Assembly: GCF_014200495.1 (NCBI RefSeq)
Contig: NZ_JACHBY010000005.1
Coordinates: forward strand, 62,001-126,000
Direction of reading: 5' to 3'
Origin: Mucilaginibacter geliditolerans
GTDB lineage: Bacteria > Bacteroidota > Bacteroidia > Sphingobacteriales > Sphingobacteriaceae
Length of the DNA stretch: 64,000 nucleotides
This document shows positions 53,974 through 62,452 of this stretch, piece by piece. The notes under the pieces were generated by a model. That model saw nothing but the letters and a program-made list of their open reading frames with translations. It was not told where the DNA came from and ran no database searches. The translations under genes were made by a program, and so were the position numbers. The first letter of the stretch is position 1, and the number at the start of each line of letters is the position of its first letter.

Positions 53974-55109
53974 TATTTAATGGTTGTATTTAAAAATTGT
54001 AATACCGCGTAAGTTGATAATTGGCCGCCCGGGCCGTTCAATGTAAAATCAAAGCCATGTGTGGCCCAGGGGAGTTTAAGCCAATAGTGTTTTATGCCAT
54101 TCTGTTGTAACTTTTCGTTTAATCTGCGGCTATGTTCATAAGCTACCAGCACATCATTTTCACCATGCATGATAAGTGTTGGCGGCGATTGTTTGTCAAC
54201 AAACTCAATGGGTGAACAGGCTACATATTTCTGCGGAACCTGTTCATAAGTACCGCCAATATAATTTACCATTACTTTGCGTGAATCCATCACCAGCGGG
54301 TTTGACGGGATGGAGTAACCCCAAACCATATCGGCAGGGCCGTAGAAATCAATTACACCTTTTATACTTTTTTCATGCAAAGTATATGCAGCCAGCAATG
54401 CTATCTGCGCCCCGGCTGAGCGGCCCAGTAACACAAGTTTGCTGGTATCAATATGCAGTTCAGCTGCATGCTGTTTCAAATATTTAATGGCGTTTGCCAC
54501 ATCCTCAACAGGTGCGGGCGTTTGCCATTTTGGTGCCATGCGGTAATTGATGGCGGCTACGTTATAACCATTCCAGGCTAAAAAACTATTCAGCTCCGGC
54601 AATTGCTTGCTATCGCCACTGCTCCATGAACCGCCGTGAATTACAATAACACAAGGCCTGTTGGGAGTTCCGTTTGGGTAATAATCCAGTGTCAGCGAGG
54701 TGTCCTGGTAAGTAACATATTTTAAGCTGCGGATTGCAATGGCATCATGCGATTCAATTTGTTTGGAGAGGTTTAACAGGTTCCAGAAATCAAATGGCTG
54801 CAAGGGATTGACTGTTGTCATCGATCCTAATGATTGCTCCATGTCAGCTTTTAAATTCCTGGAGATCATATACGCCCGCACAATTGGCGAAAGAAACAGT
54901 ATAACACTAACAAACCCGATTACGGTACCAGCAAATTTATATTTGTGTACCCATTGCCCGCTGCCTATCAGCAGTAAGGTTATAAATGCAAAAACCAATG
55001 GGAACTCTGTTACACCAATAGCCAGCAGCCAGAAATAATAAGCCGGGGCCCTGAAAATAGCCAGTAACGAAATAAGAAAGAAAATTACAATGAATACTAA
55101 GCGGATCAT
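53973..55109 (-). CDS. Membrane-anchored alpha/beta hydrolase (HSL/esterase-like)
   Basis: The 378-aa protein has three N-terminal helices (about residues 3-20, 29-48, 58-78), unusual for this hydrolase family. The hydrolase domain follows: HGGSW oxyanion motif, the nucleophile elbow GRSAGAQIA, the acid region DFYGPADMV and MHGENDVLVAYEHS, and the catalytic His in WATHGFDF. It probably cleaves esters at the membrane; the substrate is unknown. It is monocistronic. Confidence 0.88.
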   Translation of the reverse strand: MIRLVFIVIFFLISLLAIFRAPAYYFWLLAIGVTEFPLVFAFITLLLIGSGQWVHKYKFAGTVIGFVSVILFLSPIVRAYMISRNLKADMEQSLGSMTTVNPLQPFDFWNLLNLSKQIESHDAIAIRSLKYVTYQDTSLTLDYYPNGTPNRPCVIVIHGGSWSSGDSKQLPELNSFLAWNGYNVAAINYRMAPKWQTPAPVEDVANAIKYLKQHAAELHIDTSKLVLLGRSAGAQIALLAAYTLHEKSIKGVIDFYGPADMVWGYSIPSNPLVMDSRKVMVNYIGGTYEQVPQKYVACSPIEFVDKQSPPTLIMHGENDVLVAYEHSRRLNEKLQQNGIKHYWLKLPWATHGFDFTLNGPGGQLSTYAVLQFLNTTIK

Positions 55110-55242
55110 GCCTGGGTTTTATGAAATAAATAATGACTTACCTCATCCATTCCCTTGGTTCTGGCTGTAAATCGGCTCAAATAACGGCATAATTTACGCT
55201 TTGCGGGCATCAATATTTAAAGTGATGCCGGGAATATGACCA

Positions 55243-55791
55243 TTATTGTTTGGCATTGGCTGCTTTAACAAATTGCAACGCATCATCGGCATGTTCCTTG
55301 CCCTCAAGCATGGCTTCATGGGTGTAAACTATTTTGCCATGCAGGTCTATCACAAAAGTTTCGCGGCCGCTGAAGAACATTTTACCTTTTACACCAAATA
55401 GGTTATACACCTTGTTATCCGGATCGCTTAATAAAGTAAAAGGTAATTTATAGTGCTGCTGAAACTCTTTGTGACTGGCAACGGTACCGCCATTTACACC
55501 AATAACCATTGCACCGGCTTTGGTAAACTGATCAAAACTATCGCGGAAAGCACAGGCCTCTTTGGTACAAACCATACTTTCATCCTTGGGGTAAAAATAA
55601 ATCACCAGCACTTTTTTGCCGATATAATCATTCACATTAAATGATTTACCATCCTGATCGTTCAAGGTAAATGCAGGAACATGGTCGCCCACATCCAGCT
55701 TTTTATTGCTTTGCGCATGTGTGCAGCTGCAAAAAAGCACTAGTATGCAAGCCAAGGCAATGAAAGGGTTTTTAAGGTTGATAGTTTTCAT
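55243..55791 (-). CDS. Lipoprotein peroxiredoxin (Bcp/PrxQ-like)
   Basis: The 182-aa protein has a lipoprotein signal peptide (ALACILVLFCSC; Cys near residue 23). The AhpC/TSA fold follows. The peroxidatic Cys75 is in SMVCTKEACAF and the resolving Cys80 lies five residues on, the PrxQ/Bcp arrangement. GDHVPAFTLNDQDGKSFNV precedes. It reduces peroxides, probably in the periplasm or outer membrane, using a thioredoxin-like donor. It is monocistronic. Confidence 0.9.
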   Translation of the reverse strand: MKTINLKNPFIALACILVLFCSCTHAQSNKKLDVGDHVPAFTLNDQDGKSFNVNDYIGKKVLVIYFYPKDESMVCTKEACAFRDSFDQFTKAGAMVIGVNGGTVASHKEFQQHYKLPFTLLSDPDNKVYNLFGVKGKMFFSGRETFVIDLHGKIVYTHEAMLEGKEHADDALQFVKAANAKQ

Positions 55792-55860
55792 ATATGCATA
55801 TACGATAAATTTATCCTGTAGGTGATTGATTTGTTAAAATATTTATTGTGAATGTCTCTA

Positions 55861-55953
55861 CTGTCATTTCGAACGATAGAGAGAAATCTTCTTCGATTTG
55901 CAAAACGGCTATGCAGGTTGTAGAAGATTTCTCTCTATCGTTCGAAATGACAG
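55861..55953. repeat. REP-like inverted repeat with 32-bp perfect arms
   Basis: CTGTCATTTCGAACGATAGA continuing GAGAAATCTTCT (55861-55892) and its exact complement (55922-55953) surround a 29-nt loop. It lies between the NIPSNAP gene and the peroxiredoxin gene on the minus strand. The family is that of 25093-25178. Confidence 0.8.
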
Positions 55954-55964
55954 TGGGGGTAAAA

Positions 55965-56756
55965 CTATATCTGCGAGTAACTCGCAGGCGCCAGCATAGT
56001 TGAGGTAATATGCGATACAATCTCATTGGGATACTCAGCTGATGTACTTATCCTTTTCCAGTCCGGGTCATTGCCAAAGGCTTTCCATAAACGACCATGC
56101 GCATCCATATCATCAAAGGTGATCATATAAATCAAATTAGGGCGAAAAGTCCCTATTAATGTTTCACTGTAGAAAACTGGTTTAAAACCAAGTCGTTTAA
56201 ATATGCCTATTTCACCTGCTTCATTAAACATCTCTATTTTCTTTTTGCCCGATGCCTCGGTAGGGCTTTCATAGCGGCGCAATTCAAATATCCGTTTTTG
56301 CTGGCCGGGTGTCTCCAGTTTAGGCATATCTTTAAATGCCTGCAACAACGAACTTTCAATCCGGTCATAAGCCGGGGCGTTTAACGGTGCATTCAGGTAG
56401 GCCGATGCTTGCTGCAGATACGTACTATCGGTCATTAGCTTATCCTGCATTTTAAAAAAATCATCAATAGTGTTGTAAGGTATCAGCACAAATATCCGGG
56501 ATTGTCCATCAGGCTTAAGTTCGGTAAATACGCCTATAGTTTTACTACCTAAGCGATTCAATGCCGGGATGGCGGCGTTTTGCAGATAATCTTCCACCAG
56601 CTTTTGCTGCGTATCATTTTTAAGGGTATAAACCCGCAGCTCATATAACTGTTGATCTGATTTTTTGCTGTTGGTTTCTGCCATGCTGAGTTTTGTTGAT
56701 ACAACTCCGGCCATGCCTGTTAAAATTGATGTCTTTACAAATGAACGCCTTTTCAT
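55965..56756 (-). CDS. Exported NIPSNAP-family protein
   Basis: The 263-aa protein has a Tat-like signal (MKRRSFVKTSILTGMAGVVS). Two NIPSNAP (dimeric alpha+beta barrel) units follow. The first begins QQLYELRVYTLKNDTQQKLVEDYLQ and the second IFELRRYESPTEASGKKKIEMFN. GRLWKAFGNDPDWKRIS is the closing segment. This family has no settled biochemical function in bacteria. The start is set by the twin-Arg signal. Confidence 0.88.
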   Translation of the reverse strand: MKRRSFVKTSILTGMAGVVSTKLSMAETNSKKSDQQLYELRVYTLKNDTQQKLVEDYLQNAAIPALNRLGSKTIGVFTELKPDGQSRIFVLIPYNTIDDFFKMQDKLMTDSTYLQQASAYLNAPLNAPAYDRIESSLLQAFKDMPKLETPGQQKRIFELRRYESPTEASGKKKIEMFNEAGEIGIFKRLGFKPVFYSETLIGTFRPNLIYMITFDDMDAHGRLWKAFGNDPDWKRISTSAEYPNEIVSHITSTMLAPASYSQI

Positions 56757-56800
56757 AATTGGGATAATTGGTTTTACTAAAGTAAGTATCTTATAGTTAG

Positions 56801-56907
56801 TATCAAGTAGCTAGTATCAGGTATCAAGACAAAAGAACAACGTTGGAATGGTTATTTGTCAGCTCAAAATCAAAAAATACTTGATACCTGATACTAGCTA
56901 CTTGATA
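56801..56907. repeat. 28-bp perfect inverted repeat of TATCAAG units
   Basis: TATCAAGTAGCTAGTATCAG plus GTATCAAG (56801-56828) and its exact complement (56880-56907) bracket a 51-bp loop in the gap before the first DinB gene. The arms are built of near-repeats TATCAAG / TAGTATCAG. It may act as a transcription barrier, or it may be a remnant of a mobile element. Confidence 0.6.
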
Positions 56908-56940
56908 CCAAAAAAAATACTTGCTACTAAAAAAAGCTAC

Positions 56941-56956
56941 TGACATACTGCTGTCA
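56941..56956. promoter_or_regulatory. Palindrome TGACATACTGCTGTCA upstream of DinB gene 1
   Basis: TGACA-N6-TGTCA lies 46 bp before the ATG. The same sequence stands at the same distance from DinB gene 2. It is followed by the shared segment CCATGGTTTATTTGTATTGT that should contain the promoter. It is a strong candidate repressor site. Confidence 0.6.
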
Positions 56957-57002
56957 CTGCCCCATGGTTTATTTGTATTGTAAAAATTAAACAATTAAAA
57001 TT

Positions 57003-57518
57003 ATGGAAATCATCGATCTGTTTTTAAAAGAAACTGAGCAGGAAGCTCAAAATACCCGCAAAATGTTTGAACGCGTGCCAAATGATAAACTCGACTGGCA
57101 ACCACACCCAAAAAGCATGACCATTCGACAACTGGCAACACATATTGCTGAGTTACCATCATGGATAGGCATTGCGATAACCACTGATGAACTGGATTTT
57201 GCAAAGAAGCCTTATCAGCCGGTTAACATTAATAACACTGACGAGCTTTCGGAATATTTTGAAAAGAACTACGAAGAAGGCAAAGCCTATTTAGAATCAA
57301 CAAATGAAGATGTTTTAAACCAAAGCTGGATTATGCGCAACGGCGACTATATTATCAGCACGCGCTCAAAGGCCGATGTGATAAGGGTTTCAATAAGCCA
57401 AACCATTCATCACAGGGCACAACTGGGGGTATATTTAAGGTTATTGAATATACCTATCCCCGGTAGCTATGGCCCAAGCGCAGATGAGCTGGAATTGCAA
57501 AGGGAGATGCAGGATTAA
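57003..57518 (+). CDS. DinB-fold protein 1
   Basis: The 171-aa four-helix-bundle protein has one metal-ligand His in RQLATHIAELPSW and another in QTIHHRAQLG, as in DinB/YfiT-like enzymes. Some family members are metal-dependent thiol transferases; the substrate here is unknown. It starts MEIIDLFLKETEQEAQNTRK. A close paralogue follows, with 80 bp between. The start is fixed by the conserved spacing from the upstream palindrome. Confidence 0.88.
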   Translation: MEIIDLFLKETEQEAQNTRKMFERVPNDKLDWQPHPKSMTIRQLATHIAELPSWIGIAITTDELDFAKKPYQPVNINNTDELSEYFEKNYEEGKAYLESTNEDVLNQSWIMRNGDYIISTRSKADVIRVSISQTIHHRAQLGVYLRLLNIPIPGSYGPSADELELQREMQD

Positions 57519-57537
57519 ATATAATACTGATCCCTGC

Positions 57538-57553
57538 TGACATACTGCTGTCA
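57538..57553. promoter_or_regulatory. Palindrome TGACATACTGCTGTCA upstream of DinB gene 2
   Basis: It is identical to the site at 56941-56956, and 45 bp before the second DinB start. The duplication therefore covered both the coding region and its control region. Confidence 0.6.
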
Positions 57554-57598
57554 CCGGCCATGGTTTATTTGTATTGTAAAACTTAACAATCTACACTT

Positions 57599-58114
57599 AT
57601 GGAGATCATTGAAATGTTTTTAGAAGAATTTGACCGGGAAGCCGCGATAATTCGCAAAATGCTTAAGCGTATACCAAATGATAAATATGATTGGAAACCA
57701 CGCCCAAAAAGCATGAGCATCCGTTGTATTGCAACCCATATTGCTGAGCTGCCAGGTTGGGTAACCATGGGCCTTACTACCGGCGGCCTCGATTTTGCCA
57801 ATAATTTATTCGAGTCTGCTGCAATGACCAACACCACTGAATTGCTGGCTTATTTTGAAAAGAATTTTGCCGATGGCAGAAAGCTTTTGGCTGCCGCTAG
57901 TGAAGATGTGCTGCACCAGAAATGGACTTTAAGCAATGGCGATGCGATATTCATGACGAATACTAAAGCCGATGTAATAAGGGTTTCTATCTGCCAGATC
58001 ACTCAACACAGGGTGCAGTTGGGCATGCTCTTACAATCATTGAATATAACTATGCCTGGTAGTTATGCGCCGGGAGCTAACGAAATGGAATTTGAATTGC
58101 AGGAGCAGGAATAA
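57599..58114 (+). CDS. DinB-fold protein 2 (paralogue)
   Basis: The 171-aa protein is similar to the preceding gene along its whole length (MEIIEMFLEEFDREAAIIRK, RCIATHIAELPGW, QITQHRVQLG). The first His of the HH pair in paralogue 1 is Gln here (TQHR). It has its own copy of the upstream palindrome and promoter-like segment, so it is probably expressed separately but under the same regulator. Divergence of the metal site region suggests a change in substrate or loss of activity. Confidence 0.88.
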   Translation: MEIIEMFLEEFDREAAIIRKMLKRIPNDKYDWKPRPKSMSIRCIATHIAELPGWVTMGLTTGGLDFANNLFESAAMTNTTELLAYFEKNFADGRKLLAAASEDVLHQKWTLSNGDAIFMTNTKADVIRVSICQITQHRVQLGMLLQSLNITMPGSYAPGANEMEFELQEQE

Positions 58115-58226
58115 TTTTTTGAACAAACTTTTGTCATTTTGAACCATTAGTGTTAGTTACAGTCCGGGCAGCCGAGCAAAAATTGACGCAACTTTGGGTG
58201 CCTAAAAAGAATCAACGATTTATGAC

Positions 58227-58688
58227 TTAGTGCGATGCCAGAAAGAATTTCATCTCTTCTGGCATCGGATAAGTTTTACATTGTCTTCTCATTAAAATAA
58301 TTTCACCTAAATGGAAAGACAAGTGGTTAGACATATCTTGTATTTTTTTTAATTTAAATTCAATATCAGTCTGTTCCAATGATAAAGTAGATAGTATTGT
58401 TTTTATTGTATGTAATTGGGTATTGAAAGTTGAAACAGCCTTATCTATATTATGTTGATCCGTTGGCATTTCGGCTTCAATCCAGGTTTCTATCTCCGGT
58501 ATCAGTTTTTTCGACTCATTACCTGTTATCAATAATAATTGATTTTCTTGCCAGATAATTAGATGGTTTAAAATTTGCCATAATGTTTTTGGCGTTTCCG
58601 GAACTTTCTGAGTAACAATACTAAATGTCAAATTCTCAAATACTCTAAAAGTATCAAATGCTTCAGAAAAAAGAGTTTCAAATTGCAT
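58227..58688 (-). CDS. DinB-fold protein 3 (divergent)
   Basis: This protein of about 153 aa starts at the ATG giving MQFETLFSEAFDTFRVFENL. The His pattern of the DinB bundle is visible at WQILNHLIIWQENQLL and NHLSFHLGEIILMRRQ. It is AT-rich compared with the tandem pair and on the other strand. The upstream in-frame start (58772) adds an unrelated hydrophobic stretch and is rejected. It is not a recent copy of the pair. Confidence 0.75.
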   Translation of the reverse strand: MQFETLFSEAFDTFRVFENLTFSIVTQKVPETPKTLWQILNHLIIWQENQLLLITGNESKKLIPEIETWIEAEMPTDQHNIDKAVSTFNTQLHTIKTILSTLSLEQTDIEFKLKKIQDMSNHLSFHLGEIILMRRQCKTYPMPEEMKFFLASH

Positions 58689-58856
58689 GGCTAATAAATA
58701 AGGTTCACTAAATATAGGATGTATTATTAAGAAGTAATACACCTTATAAGGATAACTGCATAGAAACTGCAATAGCTCAATAAACTGTATAAAAACCCTG
58801 CACCCTTAACCTAACGGCACACGGAGCACTCCCTCCGGTCGAAATGACATTTTATT

Positions 58857-60080
58857 TTACGATTGTTTCCTCGGACCGCCTTTATGTCTGTTTTTTCCAC
58901 CACCGCCACCACCGCCTCGTGGTTTATGCGGAGCTTGCTTGATCAGCGTAGGATCGCCCAGCACTTCGGGTAATGGTATACGGCGGATCTGTTTATCGAT
59001 CATATCCTCAATATTCTTCAGCTTGCGCTGATCACGATCGTTTACAAAGGTGATAGCAGTGCCCGTAGTTTCGGCGCGTGCGGTACGGCCTATTCGGTGG
59101 ATATAATCTTCCGGGTCGGATGGCGCATCATAGTTGATTACCAGGTCGATACCTTCCACATCAATCCCCCTTGAAAGGGCATCGGTGCCAATAATAACCG
59201 GCAATAGCTTATTCTTGAATTTCAGGAGGATCTCCTCACGTTCGTTCTGCTCCAGATCGGAGTGGAAAGCATTTACTTTGATATGTACAGCCTTTAACTG
59301 CTTATAAACCTCTTTTACCTTGTCTTTGGTTGATGCAAATATGATAGCGCTCACATAACCGCCTTCCTTTAAAAGTAATTGTATCAAAGGCGTTTTCTGG
59401 TGATCGTTCACCAGATATACCTGTTGATCAATACCTACTGCTGGTTGCGATATCGCGATGTTTATTTGCTGCGGATTATGTAATACCGTCTTTGCCATAT
59501 TGCGGATCCGCCCCGGCATGGTAGCCGAAAACAACAAAGTTTGCCTGTGTTTGGGCAGATAACTCACAATACGCATAATGTCGTCAGAGAAACCCATATC
59601 CAGCATGCGATCGGCTTCATCCAGTATCAAATATTTAATATGGTTAAGCTTCAATACGCCCGATGTAAGGTGGGCAATCAGTCTGCCCGGCGTAGCTATA
59701 ATAATGTTTACATTATTCTGTATACCGCGGCGCTGCTGTTCATAAACTATACCATCGCCACCGCCAAAAACGGCGATAGAGCTGATGCCGGTAAAGTAGG
59801 CAAGCCCTTCAACCTGCTGATCAATTTGCTGGGCAAGTTCGCGGGTTGGGGTTAATATGAGGGTGCTGGTTTTTTCTTCGTGATTATTGCTGATCATGTT
59901 CAAAACAGGCAATAAAAATGCTCCTGTTTTGCCGGTGCCTGTTTGCGCGCAGGCTATAAGGTCGTCGCCTTTTAAAATAGCCGGGATGGCCATTTCCTGT
60001 ATAGGAGTAGGGGTGGTGTACCCCATGCTTAGAACGCCTTCTAATAAATGTTCGTTAAAATTGAAATCCTGAAATGTCAC
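58857..60080 (-). CDS. RhlE-type DEAD-box RNA helicase
   Basis: The 407-aa protein has Q motif (TPTPIQEMAIP), motif I AQTGTGKT, Ia PTRELAQQ, II DEAD (LILDEADRMLDMGF), III SAT, IV-V SRGIDVEGIDLVINYDAP and VI HRIGRTAR. A short Gly/Lys-rich tail (RGGGGGGGKNRHKGG) may bind RNA. Such helicases remodel ribosomal or messenger RNA and are often cold-linked in bacteria. It is monocistronic. Repeat copy B begins about 100 bp upstream of its start. Confidence 0.93.
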   Translation of the reverse strand: MTFQDFNFNEHLLEGVLSMGYTTPTPIQEMAIPAILKGDDLIACAQTGTGKTGAFLLPVLNMISNNHEEKTSTLILTPTRELAQQIDQQVEGLAYFTGISSIAVFGGGDGIVYEQQRRGIQNNVNIIIATPGRLIAHLTSGVLKLNHIKYLILDEADRMLDMGFSDDIMRIVSYLPKHRQTLLFSATMPGRIRNMAKTVLHNPQQINIAISQPAVGIDQQVYLVNDHQKTPLIQLLLKEGGYVSAIIFASTKDKVKEVYKQLKAVHIKVNAFHSDLEQNEREEILLKFKNKLLPVIIGTDALSRGIDVEGIDLVINYDAPSDPEDYIHRIGRTARAETTGTAITFVNDRDQRKLKNIEDMIDKQIRRIPLPEVLGDPTLIKQAPHKPRGGGGGGGKNRHKGGPRKQS

Positions 60081-60177
60081 TGTCTTTTTAAGGTGAGGTA
60101 GGCAAGATAGGAAAAATTGTTGGGTTGATGGTAATGTGTGACGGTTAAGTTTGTTTATGAGGCAGTTGATGAATGTT

Positions 60178-60640
60178 GAGTCGCATGGTATCGCTCATAG
60201 CCGCTAAGGCCTATTTCTTTTGTCTTGATACAAAAGAAACAAAAAATTAAGTCAGCAGAAATGCTTCTTTGCCGCACGAGGCGGTTGCGCTGCAAATCAG
60301 GCAAAACCAGGGCTGCTATATTTTTACCCTGCTGTCGCTACGCTCATGGCCTTTGCGCTTCTGTAAAAATCTGCTATGCCCTGCCACGCACAAGACCACC
60401 ATCGTTTTGCCTGATTTCGCCCGAAGCTGTTCTACTGACGGGAGCTACATAATTTCTTAAGATGATGAGGCTTTTAAATGAACCGTAATTAAAAGCGGGT
60501 AAATGCCCGACAAAAAGCGCGGGCCTGGGTGTTTTGCCTGTGGGTGGAAGGATCTTTTTGTCTTGACTTTGTTCTTTTGTGTCAAGACAAAAGAACTAGC
60601 CTCCGCGGCAATGAGCGGCTATCACATGATAGGTCAACAA
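60178..60640 (+). mobile_element. Dispersed MITE-like repeat, copy B
   Basis: It shares the core (60264-60439) and the hairpin block (GCGGGTAAATGCCCG, about 60493-60560) with copies A and D. The inner fold-back arms are left TTTTGTCTTGATACAAAAGA and right TGTGTCAAGACAAAAGAACT. Its outer REP-type ends have decayed: the left now begins GTCGCATGGTATCGCTC. The rest of the 675-bp gap to the lipoprotein gene (60641-60755) holds no recognisable feature. Confidence 0.75.
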
Positions 60641-60755
60641 GTGGACAAGCAGTCTTGTACAGTTAGGGATTATTAATGTTGTGTTTGTTTTTTAAGGAAT
60701 TAATGAGCCCCCTCCATTCGGTTGTCATCGTACAGCAATGACGTTGAGGATTACA

Positions 60756-60860
60756 TCACTTCCCAAACGTTGGGCAACCACAACCTTTAAATATACCGCA
60801 TGATGACAGGCCTATTAAAAGCACGATGAGTAGTAAAAATATGATCTTATTTTTTGACAT
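60756..60860 (-). CDS. 34-aa lipoprotein overlapping vanZ-like gene
   Basis: The ORF reads MSKNKIIFLLLIVLLIGLSS, then CGIFKGCGCPTFGK. A lipoprotein signal with lipobox LSSC is followed by a 14-residue mature part with a CxCP element. It overlaps the 3' end of the VanZ-like gene by 14 bp in another frame, which suggests translational coupling. Similar tiny Cys-rich lipoproteins are often missed by gene callers. Function unknown. Confidence 0.6.
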   Translation of the reverse strand: MSKNKIIFLLLIVLLIGLSSCGIFKGCGCPTFGK

Positions 60861-61245
60861 GATTATTAATAGCTGCTGCTGTAACTAAAACACTATACAT
60901 CCCCATTAAAACACCAACGGTATCGGCAAAAAGGTCGTCCCAACTACCATCACGCCAGGTAAATATATATGCTTGTAATAACTCAATACCACCACCAAAA
61001 AGTATGGCGACTATTACAATCAGTAATGCGTATTTAAACGGTAAAAAGGGATAATTATGTTGCCTTATAATAGCATTGCTAAAAAAGACAACAAAAACAA
61101 AGAAAAAACCGCAATGCACCAGTTTGTCAAACCCAGGGAAGAAGAGGGATGATTCCGAGACCTTCCCCATTTTTATGGAGCACATTAATAAAACAAATAA
61201 GGCCCACAAAATAGTGAGCCCGTAATATCTGAAAATGCGGTTCAT
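60847..61245 (-). CDS. VanZ-like membrane protein
   Basis: The 132-aa protein has four membrane helices (about residues 8-25, 40-60, 70-88, 108-126). The VanZ-like pattern includes DKLVHCGFFFVFVVFFS and GGGIELLQAYIFTWRDGSWDDLFADTVGVLMG. The family's role outside teicoplanin resistance is unknown. The ATG comes right after the gcvH stop with no gap, so the genes are co-translated. Confidence 0.9.
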   Translation of the reverse strand: MNRIFRYYGLTILWALFVLLMCSIKMGKVSESSLFFPGFDKLVHCGFFFVFVVFFSNAIIRQHNYPFLPFKYALLIVIVAILFGGGIELLQAYIFTWRDGSWDDLFADTVGVLMGMYSVLVTAAAINNHVKK

Positions 61246-61626
61246 TTATTCGCCTATGATTGCTTTGTATTCATCGGCAGATAAAAGAGCATCAACATCG
61301 GCAACATTTTGCAGGCTGATCTTCACCATCCAGCCATCACCATAAGGATCGCTGTTTACCAGCTCTGGCTGACTGTCGAGCTTAGGGTTGATCTCGCTGA
61401 TAGTGCCGGTTATAGGCATAAACAGGTCTGATACTGTTTTCACAGCTTCAACTGTACCAAAAACTTCTTCCTGGGCAACCTCTTTTCCTAATGACGGGAT
61501 ATCAACATAAACAATATCGCCCAGTTCGCGCTGTGCAAATTCGGTTATGCCTATGTAGGCGTCGTTACCTTCAACTTTTATCCACTCGTGGTCTTTTGTG
61601 TATTTTAATGCAGCTGGGAAATCCAT
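61246..61626 (-). CDS. gcvH: Glycine cleavage system H protein
   Basis: The 126-aa protein has the lipoyl attachment Lys63 in [11 protein letters not shown], flanked by the standard [11 protein letters not shown] start and [13 protein letters not shown] end. It carries the aminomethyl group between P, T and L proteins in glycine cleavage; in many bacteria it also matters for lipoate transfer. The other gcv genes are not in the window. It leads a gcvH-vanZ-lipoprotein operon. Confidence 0.97.
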   Translation of the reverse strand: MDFPAALKYTKDHEWIKVEGNDAYIGITEFAQRELGDIVYVDIPSLGKEVAQEEVFGTVEAVKTVSDLFMPITGTISEINPKLDSQPELVNSDPYGDGWMVKISLQNVADVDALLSADEYKAIIGE

Positions 61627-61760
61627 ATCGTTTATTTTATGCGGTCAAAAATAATAAAACTTAATTGAACAGAATAATTTAAGCTATATTATGGCTCAAT
61701 TAATTAATAAAAACCTAATACTAGCTGAGCTGTTAATTATTAATCAATATTAGTCTAAAA

Positions 61761-62372
61761 ATGAAAGGTTTACGGACAATAATACTTGTTTTATTTACTG
61801 CTTGCGCATTGCAGGCTTGTAAACATGTTGCAAAAAATTATAATTCAGCAAATGCGGATAGTGCTACTGTAGAGGAGGATACTTCGGATGATGATGCATC
61901 TGCAGATACTTCCACCACATTAAACCTGGGGGTTGATAAGGAAGATTCCCAATTTGCTGTCGAAGCCATTAACGGCGGTATGACCGAAGTTGCCCTGGGT
62001 AAGTTGGCCATACAAAGGGGCAAAAGCAAAAAGGTAAAGAATTTTGGAACGATGATGGTGAAAGACCACAGCAAAGCCAATGATAAGCTGATGGCTCTGA
62101 TCAAGGCGAAAAAAATAGATTTACCCATGACCCCCGATCCAGCGCAGCAGAGAATGATTCAGGATCTGTCGCAAAAATCAGGGAGTGATTTTGATAAGGC
62201 TTATATTAAAGCCATGATTGATGATCACAAGGAAGATGTGAAAATATTTACAGAGGAAAGCAAAAAACTGCAGGACCCCGACCTGAAAGCATTTGCCATT
62301 AAAACATTGCCCGTTTTACAAAAACATCTGGATGACATAAACGCCATACATGACAGTATGGGCGATAATTAA
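61761..62372 (+). CDS. DUF4142 lipoprotein
   Basis: The 203-aa protein has a lipoprotein signal (ILVLFTACALQAC; Cys about residue 20) and an acidic Asp/Ser/Thr-rich linker. A helical DUF4142 (ferritin-like) domain covers about residues 60-195: FAVEAINGGMTEVALGKLAIQRG, MMVKDHSKANDKLMAL, FDKAYIKAMIDDHKEDVKIF. Function is unknown; the His pattern (KDH, DDHKED) matches the family. It is divergent from gcvH. The gap holds no clear promoter. Confidence 0.88.
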   Translation: MKGLRTIILVLFTACALQACKHVAKNYNSANADSATVEEDTSDDDASADTSTTLNLGVDKEDSQFAVEAINGGMTEVALGKLAIQRGKSKKVKNFGTMMVKDHSKANDKLMALIKAKKIDLPMTPDPAQQRMIQDLSQKSGSDFDKAYIKAMIDDHKEDVKIFTEESKKLQDPDLKAFAIKTLPVLQKHLDDINAIHDSMGDN

Positions 62373-62408
62373 TAAGTACATTAGTGGTTATTTAAGCTAA
62401 AAGGTGCC

Positions 62409-62416
62409 TATTTTTG
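62409..62416 (+). promoter_or_regulatory. Bacteroidota -7 element (TATTTTTG)
   Basis: TATTTTTG matches TAnnTTTG 37 bp before the Gfo/Idh/MocA start. No convincing -33 box is seen. Confidence 0.4.
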
Positions 62417-62452
62417 CAGCTTTATTAAGCATCCATCTAAAAAGAAAACATA

